A DNA stretch of 64,000 nucleotides from Bradyrhizobium diazoefficiens. Lineage in GTDB: Bacteria; Pseudomonadota; Alphaproteobacteria; Rhizobiales; Xanthobacteraceae. Under the pieces are notes generated by a model, which was not told the origin of the DNA, made no database searches, and worked only from the letters and a program-made list of their open reading frames with translations. The stretch covers positions 3,624,501 to 3,688,500 of the forward strand of contig NZ_CP067102.1 of NCBI RefSeq assembly GCF_016616885.1, written 5' to 3'. Of the stretch, positions 53,211-60,908 are shown one piece after another; positions within the stretch are counted from its first letter, which is position 1; every line of letters begins with the position of its first letter. The translations under genes and the position numbers were made by a program.

Positions 53211-55919
53211 ATGGAGTCCGGTTCCGCCCCAATGCCCGTCGAAACGCTACCGAATCCGCCGCCGAAGCGATCGTTTTCGCTGTCGATCGGCCAGATGACG
53301 TTCGGCAGCTTCATTCTGGTGCTGGCGGTGATCATCGTCACCTCGACCGCCAGCGTGATCGCGATCCGGCATATCGACGCCACCTTCGCCGAGTTGCAGC
53401 GGCTCCAGAGCGTCGGCGATCTCGCGGAAGATATCGACCGCCGCATGAACGACCTGCGGCTCGCCGCGCGTGACTTCGTCACCGATCCCGGCGCCGGCAT
53501 CCAGTTCAAGCAGGTGGGCGAAGCCGCCTCGACCCTGAGCGACATCCTCAAGAAGACCCGTATCGATCTTGCCCCCGAGCAGCAGGATATGATCGACGGC
53601 GTCTCCGAGCGGCTTGCGACTTACCGCAGCGGGCTGGAGCGGATCTCGACCCTGATCGACCGCCGTGCGCAGTTGCTTGCCGGATTGCCGCCGCTGCGCG
53701 ACCAGTTCGATGCGGCGGTTTCCGAGAGCGGGGATCGCGACCTCGCCGCCCGCCTGTCGGAGGCGCAGAGCCGGATCGCGCTCGGGCTGCTTGCACGCAA
53801 TCCGTCGGCTGCCGAACAGGCCGCGCAGGGCATCCGGGCGATGGACATTGCCGATGTCAGGTTGAAGTCGGCCGTGAACAATTACGCCGAGGCCATCATC
53901 GCGGTCGCCGTCCGTGAACGACAGATTGCCGATATCGACCGCGAGGTGCTGGGAACCGAGGGCCGGCTGATCGGCCGCGTCACCGAATTGCTCCGTGACG
54001 TCAGCGACCGCCGCGGCCATGTGCTGTCGCGCGATTTTGCCCGGACGCTCGCGGAGGCGCGCTGGCAGAGCATCGTGCTCGGCAGCATGGGCGTGCTGAT
54101 CGGCATCCTCGCCGCAGGCTTCGTGGTGCGTCGGACGGTGCGTCCGCTGGCGCAGATCGCGCGCTCGATCCGGGCCCTCGCCGCCGGCGAGAAAAGGACC
54201 TCGATCCCGTCGGCCGATCTCGACAACGAGATCGGCGATATCGCGCGCGCCGCAGAGGTGTTCCGCCGCGCGCTCGAAGAGGCCGACACGGCGCGCGAAG
54301 CGGCGGTGCGGGCGCTCACCGAGCAGCGGCTGGCCGAGGAAAGCTATCGCAAACTGTTCGAAGGGTCGGTCGACGGCATCTATGTGACAACGCCGTCCGG
54401 CGATCTCCTCAACGCCAATCCGGCGCTGGCGCGGATGATGGGCTATGACAGCCCGCAGCACTTGATCGACAGCATCAACGACATCGCCCACACCATCTAC
54501 GTCGATCCCGAGGCACGCGAGGAATACCAGCGGCTGATGCATCGCGACGGCATGGTGCGTGAGTTCGAGTATCAGGTGCGCCAGCGCAGCGGCAACATCC
54601 TCTGGCTCTCCGACAGTGCGACCGGCGTGCGGGACGAGCAGGCCAGGATCGTCCGCTACGAGGGCACGCTGCGCGACATCACCGACCAGAAGCGGGCGGA
54701 AGACGCCATCGCCGAAGGCCGCCGCCTGCTCCAGCAGGTCATCGACACCGTGCCGGCCGTCATCAATGTCAAGGACCGCGACCTCCGTTACGTGCTGATG
54801 AATCGCTACATGGCCGGCATCTTCGGTATCGAGCCCGGCGACGCGCTCGGTCGCACCACCGCCGATCTGATGTCGCGCTATGGCGCGGCCAAGACCGACG
54901 AAAACGACAAGCGGGTGCTCAAGCACCGCAAGGGGCTGGGCTTCTACGAGGAGGAGTACCAGGACGTATCAGGCAATATGCGGCAATGGCTGGTCAACAA
55001 GCTGCCGCTGCTCGACGCCGAGGGCGAGATCGAGCGGATCGTCACCGTGGCGCTCGATATCGGCGAGCGCAAGCGCGGCGAGCAGGAGATGCGCAAGGCC
55101 AAGGACTCCGCCGAGACGGCGCTGCGCAATCTGCGCGAGACCCAGGCTTCGCTGATCGAGGCGGAAAAGCTCGCAGCCCTCGGACGTCTGGTCGCCGGCG
55201 TCGCGCACGAGGTCAACAATCCCGTCGGCATCAGCCTCACGGTCGCCTCTGCGCTGGAGCGCAAGACGGCGATGTTCAGCGCCGAGGTCGAGCGCGGCGA
55301 GCTTCGCCGCTCGACCCTCAACGATTACCTCAACACCAGCCGCGACGCGTCCTCGCAGCTCGTCTCCAATCTCAACCGCGCAGCCGAGCTGATCCAGTCG
55401 TTCAAGCAGGTCGCGGCCGACCGCAACTATTCGGACCAGCGCAGCTTCGACCTCGCCGACCTCACCGAGCAGGTGGTGATGAGCCTGCGCCCGGGCCTGC
55501 GCAAGCAGAACCTGACGCTGAACGTCGAGTGCCAGCCCAACCTGACCATGAACAGCTATCCCGGGCCGTACGGGCAAGTGCTGACCAATCTGTTTCTGAA
55601 TTCGGTGGCGCACGCCTTCCCGGACGGACGTCCGGGGATCATCGACATCCGGGTGCGCGAGTCCGGCAAGGACAATGTCGAGATCATCGTCGCCGACAAT
55701 GGTTGCGGCATGAGCCTCGACGTGCGCCGGCGCGCCTTCGACCCATTTTTCACGACACGGCGGGATCAAGGCGGCACCGGTCTCGGGCTGCATATCGTCT
55801 ACAGCATCGTCACCAACCGGCTCGGCGGGCGGCTTGATCTCGATTCCGAGCCGGGCGAGGGGACTCGCATCCAGATGATCCTGCCGCGTACCGCGCCGCT
55901 GGAGCAGGCTGCCGAATAG
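53211..55919 (+). CDS. PAS-domain sensor histidine kinase
   Basis: This membrane sensor has 902 residues. A first span lies near residue 30 (FGSFILVLAVIIVTSTASVIAI), then a helical periplasmic domain, and a second span near 285 (LGSMGVLIGILAAGFVV). A HAMP domain follows at 305-360. Two PAS domains lie at about 380-490 (SYRKLFEGSVDGIYVT) and 505-615 (QVIDTVPAVINVKD). The kinase core has the phosphoacceptor H666 in GVAHEVNNPVG, an N box near 805 and DNGCGM and GTGLGLHI in the ATPase. No response regulator is adjacent, so its partner is elsewhere. Confidence 0.95.
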   Translation: MESGSAPMPVETLPNPPPKRSFSLSIGQMTFGSFILVLAVIIVTSTASVIAIRHIDATFAELQRLQSVGDLAEDIDRRMNDLRLAARDFVTDPGAGIQFKQVGEAASTLSDILKKTRIDLAPEQQDMIDGVSERLATYRSGLERISTLIDRRAQLLAGLPPLRDQFDAAVSESGDRDLAARLSEAQSRIALGLLARNPSAAEQAAQGIRAMDIADVRLKSAVNNYAEAIIAVAVRERQIADIDREVLGTEGRLIGRVTELLRDVSDRRGHVLSRDFARTLAEARWQSIVLGSMGVLIGILAAGFVVRRTVRPLAQIARSIRALAAGEKRTSIPSADLDNEIGDIARAAEVFRRALEEADTAREAAVRALTEQRLAEESYRKLFEGSVDGIYVTTPSGDLLNANPALARMMGYDSPQHLIDSINDIAHTIYVDPEAREEYQRLMHRDGMVREFEYQVRQRSGNILWLSDSATGVRDEQARIVRYEGTLRDITDQKRAEDAIAEGRRLLQQVIDTVPAVINVKDRDLRYVLMNRYMAGIFGIEPGDALGRTTADLMSRYGAAKTDENDKRVLKHRKGLGFYEEEYQDVSGNMRQWLVNKLPLLDAEGEIERIVTVALDIGERKRGEQEMRKAKDSAETALRNLRETQASLIEAEKLAALGRLVAGVAHEVNNPVGISLTVASALERKTAMFSAEVERGELRRSTLNDYLNTSRDASSQLVSNLNRAAELIQSFKQVAADRNYSDQRSFDLADLTEQVVMSLRPGLRKQNLTLNVECQPNLTMNSYPGPYGQVLTNLFLNSVAHAFPDGRPGIIDIRVRESGKDNVEIIVADNGCGMSLDVRRRAFDPFFTTRRDQGGTGLGLHIVYSIVTNRLGGRLDLDSEPGEGTRIQMILPRTAPLEQAAE

Positions 55920-55933
55920 CTGCTATTGCTTGA

Positions 55934-56005
55934 GCATGATCTCCGCGCAAACGCGTTCCGCGTTTGTCGCGAGGAAAAACCGCTGCACACTTTTCCGGAT
56001 CATGC
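55934..56005. repeat. Palindromic repeat, GCATGATC family copy 2
   Basis: The ends GCATGATC and GATCATGC are complementary and enclose a hairpin AAACGCG-TTC-CGCGTTT and a GGAAAAACC...CTTTTCC pair. It lies between the histidine kinase and a convergent gene. The shorter copy is at 10462-10501. Confidence 0.85.
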
Positions 56006-56006
56006 C

Positions 56007-56360
56007 CTAGTCGGCCTCTGCCAGCTTGTGCAGGGTGGCACCGAAAATCAGGCTGGCCTTGCCGACCAGCGCCGTTCCCGTCATCTCCGCGCGGGTGTCC
56101 GTGTAGGTCCCGCTGACACCGATGCCGACCGGGGCAGGGCCGCCGAACAGCGGATTGTCATCGCCCCGCGGCGAGGTGTGCCGTTGCACCAGCACCTCGC
56201 CCTTGAAGGTGTGGTCGTCCTTCACCACGTAGCTGCCGGTGTAATAGAGGTAGGCATCGCCGCCAAGGATCTTGCCATCGCGAAAAAGAATCACGCCGCT
56301 GCCCTTGCCGACTCGACCATCGAGCAGGCTCACATGAATCGAATAGAGGCCGTTCTTCAT
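56007..56360 (-). CDS. GrlR-like regulatory protein
   Basis: The 117-residue product starts MKNGLYSIHVSLLDGRVGKGSGVILFRDGKILGGDAYLYYTGSY, which closely follows the pattern of GrlR, the negative regulator of the enteropathogenic E. coli type III secretion system, a lipocalin-like beta-barrel. The rest (DDHTFKGEVLVQRHTSP, SGTYTDTRAEMTGTALVGKASLIFGATLHKL) fits strand-rich folding. GrlR acts by binding GrlA; no GrlA-like or type III secretion gene is in this window. A longer upstream reading through non-family sequence is rejected. Confidence 0.82.
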   Translation of the reverse strand: MKNGLYSIHVSLLDGRVGKGSGVILFRDGKILGGDAYLYYTGSYVVKDDHTFKGEVLVQRHTSPRGDDNPLFGGPAPVGIGVSGTYTDTRAEMTGTALVGKASLIFGATLHKLAEAD

Positions 56361-56623
56361 AACGTCCCCGTAGGCCGGCGGCCATCGCCCAATGGCGTAA
56401 CCGGTGAAGCTTTTATGCCAAAGCGCAACCCCTCGCGCAACGCGGCAGTTTTGCCAGCGATGGTGTCCCATGCCGGCACGTGAACCGTAATTGTCCCAGC
56501 TTGTGTGTGACGCGGTTATGACGGTCTCATCATGCAGCGAGGCCAGTCGTTGCGAATCGGAGTTGGCCCGCGAAATGCATAACCATTGTTGCACTGGCCG
56601 CGGGGTGCTGGAGCAAGACGAAC

Positions 56624-57121
56624 GTGAGCAACTGGATCGATTCCGGCGGCAATGAGCCGCGTCTGTGCAGTGTGCGTCCCACGAATTGCGAAACACAACG
56701 ACGGCGGATTGGCCGTCCCACACGATGGCAAAGCGCAGCAAGTCTTGCTTGCGCGCTGGCGCTGATCGCGCTGATTGCCCCGCTCGGGCGCGCACGCGAC
56801 CGCGGCCAGTTCGTCAACACCAGTACAGAGTTGAAGGCCTGGTTTGACGGCTTGCGCAGCGGCAAGGGACCATGCTGTTCCGATGCCGACGGCTCGGCGA
56901 TCTCGGATTCCGATTGGGAGAGTAAGGACGGGCACTATCGTGTCCGCATCCCGCGCCTTGGCTACGTCATCGAGGGCCGGGAGCAAGAGCTCGTCTGGGT
57001 CGACGTGCCCGAGGAGGCCGTGATCTCGGAGCCGAACCGGGTCGGACGCACCATGGTCTGGCCGATCTACGGCTACATGGGCGTCACGATCCGCTGCTTT
57101 ATGCCCGGTAGCATGACTTAG
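56624..57121 (+). CDS. Secreted hypothetical protein with CC-S-D-A-D-G motif
   Basis: I do not recognise a named family. The 165-residue reading has a hydrophobic segment (SLACALALIALIAPLG) near residue 42, preceded by a basic stretch, so the true start may be later than 56624. The mature part has TELKAWFDGLRSGKGPCCSDADGSAISDSDWESKDGHYRV, then ELVWVDVPEEAVISEPNRVGRTMVWP and GVTIRCFMPGS. The paired Cys and a third Cys near the end suggest a periplasmic disulfide protein. It has no visible partner genes. Confidence 0.75.
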   Translation: MSNWIDSGGNEPRLCSVRPTNCETQRRRIGRPTRWQSAASLACALALIALIAPLGRARDRGQFVNTSTELKAWFDGLRSGKGPCCSDADGSAISDSDWESKDGHYRVRIPRLGYVIEGREQELVWVDVPEEAVISEPNRVGRTMVWPIYGYMGVTIRCFMPGSMT

Positions 57122-57174
57122 CCGGGCAAGCGCTCGCCCGGCTTCTCGTCGAATTCAGATGCGCCTGTCAGGTA

Positions 57175-57555
57175 TTATTTCTTGTCGCGCTCGAGCAACT
57201 CGATGGAGATGCCTTCGGGGCCGCGGATGAAGCAGATGCGGACGCCGGGCCGGATCGTGGTTGGCTCGCGGGTGAGCGTCACGCCCTTGGCCTTGATCTC
57301 GGCGGCGACGGCATCGATGTCTTTCACCGTGAGCCCGAAATGGTCGAGGCCCTGATGCGGGTGTGGGGGCGGCGGGCTGACGGCGTTTTCGCCTTCCAGC
57401 GGTGCGATGAAGATCCTCGCGCCGCCCAGGTTCACGTCAATGCGTCCCGGCGCGCGCACGATTTCGCCGCCGAGGATGTCGCGCAGCCAGGCCGCGGTCG
57501 TTTCGGGATCGGGGCTGCGCAGATGGATGTGATCCCAGGTGACGACGACTGGCAT
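57175..57555 (-). CDS. VOC-family (glyoxalase/dioxygenase-like) protein
   Basis: The 126-residue product has the betaalphabetabetabeta pattern of the vicinal oxygen chelate fold: WDHIHLRSPDPETTAAWLRDILGGEIV near the start, HQGLDHFGLTVKDIDAVAAEIKAKGV in the middle and RICFIRGPEGISIELLER at the end. Likely metal ligands are His9, His72 and Glu120. It could be a lyase, isomerase or dioxygenase; substrate unknown. It stands alone on the minus strand. Confidence 0.9.
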   Translation of the reverse strand: MPVVVTWDHIHLRSPDPETTAAWLRDILGGEIVRAPGRIDVNLGGARIFIAPLEGENAVSPPPPHPHQGLDHFGLTVKDIDAVAAEIKAKGVTLTREPTTIRPGVRICFIRGPEGISIELLERDKK

Positions 57556-57708
57556 TTCAATTCCTCCCCGATAGGGTCTTCGCGATGTTGCAGCGCATGT
57601 TAGCGATCCCGATCGACGATCGCCACCGTCGCTCCTATCCGAGATTCGCGTCGTTGCCGGAACCTTAATTCGTGTTACGGATTGAGACAGGAGGCGAGTG
57701 ACGCACCC

Positions 57709-58266
57709 ATGAACGCAGGGTTTGGCCGGATCGGACTGGGAAGCTTCGCTGGGAATGGCGAGGACCCGCCGCGGTCCAGGTCCGCCATAAGCGTCTGGCT
57801 CAAGCGAGGACTGTTATGGCTGCTGGCTGCGCTCGTGGTTGGCGGTGCGGTCTGGTTGCTGATGCCGCCCTCCGAAGGCAACGTCGCGCAATCCGCGCCT
57901 GTGACATTAGCGCTGGCAAGTATCGATCCAGTTCCCCCGACAATCGCCTCAGATACCTCGGCCGCGGAGGCCGCCGGGCTCGACCGGATAAAAATCTCAT
58001 CGCAGACCTGGCGGCGCGGCGGGCTCGGCTCGAAGGCGTTTGTGACGTTCACCGTGCGAAATGACAACGACTATGCCGTAAAGGATGTCAAGATCGTCTG
58101 CGCCTTCACGCGGCGCGACGGCAGCCATCTGACCGACCGCAGCCGCGTGCTGGCCGACATTGTCGGCATGAAGAGCCGCAAGACCTTTGCGCGCGTGCCC
58201 GTCGGCTTCGTCAACGTGAATGCCGATCAGGCGACGTGTTCGCTGGTCACCGCGCGGCGCGCCTAA
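57709..58266 (+). CDS. Single-span membrane protein with FxLYD-like domain
   Basis: I do not recognise a named family. From ATG 57709 the 185-residue product has one membrane span (GLLWLLAALVVGGAVWLLM) near residue 38. The periplasmic C-terminal domain has ISSQTWRRGGLGSKAFVTFTVRNDNDYAVKDVKIVCAFTRRDG and SRKTFARVPVGFVN. The alternating-strand segment VTFTVRNDNDYAVKDVKI resembles FxLYD/beta-sandwich domains that follow a membrane anchor. A TTG further upstream is a less likely start. Confidence 0.75.
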   Translation: MNAGFGRIGLGSFAGNGEDPPRSRSAISVWLKRGLLWLLAALVVGGAVWLLMPPSEGNVAQSAPVTLALASIDPVPPTIASDTSAAEAAGLDRIKISSQTWRRGGLGSKAFVTFTVRNDNDYAVKDVKIVCAFTRRDGSHLTDRSRVLADIVGMKSRKTFARVPVGFVNVNADQATCSLVTARRA

Positions 58267-58428
58267 AGGGCCACACATTCCGCTAGCGGAAAAGTTACCG
58301 TCCGAGCCCCTTGGCCAAAAATCTTGGCGTTGCCATTTGAACCATAAGGCTGGGCCCAGGAACCAATCTAGGGATCGCCGGTTGAGGCGAGGAGCCCACG
58401 CGGGGATGCGGGGGGCGGAGCGCGGCCA

Positions 58429-58881
58429 ATGCCCATCTTTCGGTATTTCATGTTCGTCGGTGGAGCGCTGCTCGTACTGTTGTTCGCGGCTGATTTCGTT
58501 TGGCCGAGGTCGCCGGTTGCAGAGGTCGTCGTGGGTGCAAGCTACGATCAGCCGCTGATCCGGATTCGGTCCGACCGCCATCTGCCTGAACGTGTCGTGC
58601 TCGACACCAGTCAGCCGACCATTGCCGCGCCGGTGACGAAGACGGCTGCCGTCGCAGCGCCACAGCCGACCGCGCAGGCGGACCCACTGGCTGACATGTC
58701 GGCAAAGACGCGGGTGCGCGAGACCTTCGCACAGTTCACGCCGAAGGGCGACGCCAAGGTTCGGGCCCCAGTTCAGCCCAAGCGGAAGGTGGCCCGGGCC
58801 CATCCGGCGCCACAGCGCGGCCAGCCGATGATGCTGGTGGCACAGCAGCCGCATTTCGGGCTTTTCAACACGACATGGTAA
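58429..58881 (+). CDS. Small single-span membrane protein, unknown function
   Basis: The 150-residue product has a membrane span at the very start (YFMFVGGALLVLLFAADFVW). The rest is low complexity, rich in Ala, Pro, Thr, Val and Arg, with KVRAPVQPKRKVARAHPAP near residue 112 and an FGLFNTTW end. Its sequence style is common in Bradyrhizobium. A perfect palindrome TTCCGCTAGCGGAA lies upstream at 58278-58291 in the gap from the previous gene, and an intrinsic terminator follows. Confidence 0.75.
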   Translation: MPIFRYFMFVGGALLVLLFAADFVWPRSPVAEVVVGASYDQPLIRIRSDRHLPERVVLDTSQPTIAAPVTKTAAVAAPQPTAQADPLADMSAKTRVRETFAQFTPKGDAKVRAPVQPKRKVARAHPAPQRGQPMMLVAQQPHFGLFNTTW

Positions 58882-58893
58882 CAGCGCGCTCTG

Positions 58894-58922
58894 CCGCCTC
58901 GATAAAGGCGGGAGGGCTTTTT
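58894..58922 (+). terminator. Intrinsic terminator before tRNA-Arg
   Basis: A 6-bp stem (CCGCCT and AGGCGG) with a CGATAA loop is followed, after GAGGGC, by five T residues. It lies 13 bases after the small membrane protein gene. Confidence 0.6.
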
Positions 58923-59033
58923 ATTGTCCGAGCTCTCTGCTAATTCAAACCAATCCGAACGTCGTAGGTCAGCTGGCCTGCCAGCCTATGTCCGCGGCGA
59001 TTCGGTTCGTGGCCCAATACCCGGGTCATCAGG

Positions 59034-59110
59034 GCGCTCGTAGCTCAGCTGGATAGAGCATCGGATTTCGATTCCGAGGGTCGGGAGTTCGAATCTCTCC
59101 GAGCGCGCCA
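59034..59110 (+). tRNA. tRNA-Arg, anticodon TCG
   Basis: The 77-base sequence folds into a full cloverleaf. The acceptor stem pairs GCGCTCG with CGAGCGC, followed by discriminator G and an encoded CCA. The D arm has GCTCAGCTGGATAGAGC, the anticodon stem is TCGGA/TCCGA with loop TTTCGAT (anticodon TCG, reads CGA), and the T arm has GGGAGTTCGAATCTCTC. tRNA-Arg genes are frequent integration sites, and a recombinase remnant overlaps its 3' end on the other strand. Confidence 0.97.
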
Positions 59111-59953
59111 CTTCGGTACAGAATTGGGCACGCCAAAACCTGCCGTTTTTGCGCTTTCAGCAGCGAGGAGCGTGCGCAGGAGCACGCTTTTCGACCCCAT
59201 AATGCGCCGCTCTTTCTGGTCGACTTCGACGCGTTGGGCGAGGGCTCGGAGGTGATCGCGGCGGTAGCCGCCGTTCTCGGTTCGCATGCGCTTGCGGGCT
59301 TTCCTGGCGAACGTTTTGAGAGCTTGCGCTGTAATGCTCGGCCCGGCGCGATCAATCGCGTCCTCGGCCCGCTCCGCGTCAAGGCGGGCCTGGTCGCGCG
59401 TGGCCTTCAGTTCACCGATGCGGTCCTTCAGCATGGGATCGGACAGATCAGCGATGCCATTCTCGATGGCATCGTACAGCCGCTTGAGTTTGGCATCTGC
59501 CTCGGCCGCCCGCTTGCGCAATTCGGCAATGTGCGACCTTCGGTGTTCGGCGCGCTCGGTGCGACGATCGAGCACATGTGACAAGAGTCGCTCAAGACGC
59601 TGTGGCTGCAACGAACGCCGTTCGATGTATTCCGCCACCAGATTGTCGAGATTTTCCATCGGAACGGTGCGCCCGGGACAGCTAGTCGCAGCAAGTGTAG
59701 TACCGGTAACGACCTCCAACAGTTCGACGAAGAGGGTGCCCGGCCAAGAAGGATCAGTCCGAGTGGACCGCAAATAATCGTAGAGATCGCCGGGTCGTGA
59801 TCCGAGCGCTCGCGTTTGTTTGGTCGAGATTTTTGATGATGAGCGATGGCACCTCTGCGGCACGCAGACTCCTTCCCGAGAACGGCGCAAATTTGTTCGC
59901 CGCGACGCCAAGCCCCTTGAACGGAGGAGCAGTATATCGCTCGCGCTGAGCAA
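59045..59953 (-). pseudogene. Large serine recombinase remnant, frameshifted, ending in tRNA-Arg
   Basis: The minus-strand frame from about 59680 down to 59045 encodes the C-terminal part of a large serine recombinase: CPGRTVPMENLDNLVAEYIERR, then the coiled coil with ERAEHRRSHIAELRKRAAEADAKLKRLYDAIENG and SDPMLKDRIGELKATRDQARLDAERAEDA. It ends in WRARRDSNSRPSESKSDALSS, which is the antisense of the tRNA. Just upstream the canonical GRYRYYTCCD appears in another frame and runs into a stop, so the gene is frameshifted within its zinc ribbon. The catalytic Ser domain is not recognisable in the window. The remnant probably marks one end of an old island. Confidence 0.85.
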
Positions 59954-60908
59954 TCAGCGCATGGCGGTCAAAACGCCGGACCAGCCGGCGCCGGTCAAGG
60001 CCGTCAAGCCGGCGGAGCGGGGCGCGCGAGAGCCGCGAGCCTTGACGGGCGCCGGTTGGTCCGGCACCGGGCTTGCCAAACGCCCGATGGCGGGACACCG
60101 TTCTGATCAGGTGGGCCAAGACGGTTAGGTCTACGGTTGGTACCGGACGCACATTGCGCCGACTTCTTGAGCGAAAAGGAGAACTCAGATTCTTGCAAGG
60201 TGCGGCCAAAGCAGTAACGTGCGCTGAGCTCCTGGAATACCTCTCAACCGACCGCTGCGCACCTTGCGCCTTTATCCTGCTATCGATCGGTCGGCGGTCT
60301 CGTCTTCGCCGAACCCGCGCAACCCTTCGCCAGACTGCGATCAGACAAAAACTCTGATCCAGCGTCTCGGCGGCGGGTTGCGTGCAGGTGCATTGCAGCC
60401 GTTATGCCGATTCTTTGGTGGGATAAGCGTGTGTCATGAGTCGCAAAATCGACCGAGGCCAGGACGCAGGAGCTGCGGCGGTTGTGCCGGTTGTTTGCAG
60501 ATCGGACGCAGGACGGCGACAGGCACACGGGTCCCGGTCCGACGTGTTAGTGTCCGGTGTTGTGGATAGCGGACGAGAGAGCTGACATGGCAATATCGAC
60601 GCGAATGACCCCCAACGGATATTTGCGGCTACCAGTTTCGGCTAGAAGTGCCGCATCCGGTTCCATCTCGGCCTCTTTTGAGTGGGCGTGGGATCGTGTA
60701 GTCTTTTTTTAAAGCTGCTCTTCGAGACGGGATGTGCCGACGTCTCCGTTAGGGCCACATGGGCAGCGGGGATGCTGTCGGCGAGCATCGTAGTCTCCTA
60801 AAACCGACAATCCTTTTGTGCCGGTCTCTCACTGAGCATTCGCGGTGCGCGCGGGCGCACGGCGATGATTGCGCGAAACTGCTACTTCGACCGCAAGGAG
60901 GGAACGTC
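59954..60908. other. Geneless region with degenerate DNA and a 26-bp inverted repeat
   Basis: About 955 bases carry no recognisable gene. Several open frames of 60-150 codons exist but lack family sequence, and codon use is irregular, as in decayed mobile DNA. The notable structure is the inverted repeat at 59975-60065. A seven-T run near 60707 lacks a stem. The right end holds the leader of the TPR gene with AAGGAGGG. Confidence 0.6.
59975..60065. repeat. 26-bp near-perfect inverted repeat with 39-base loop
   Basis: The left arm at 59975-60000 (GCCGGACCAGCC, then GGCGCCGGTCAAGG) and the right arm at 60040-60065 are complementary at 24 of 26 positions. The mismatches are at scattered positions, so both arms have been kept well while the surroundings look decayed. 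It could be a DNA cruciform, a recombination site, or a structured RNA. Confidence 0.85.

Noticed and set aside
59754-60209. 151-codon minus-strand open frame next to the recombinase remnant
   Set aside because: It crosses the 26-bp inverted repeat and shows no convincing recombinase or other family motif.
60700-60720. Seven-T run that might be a terminator
   Set aside because: No stable stem precedes it on either strand.
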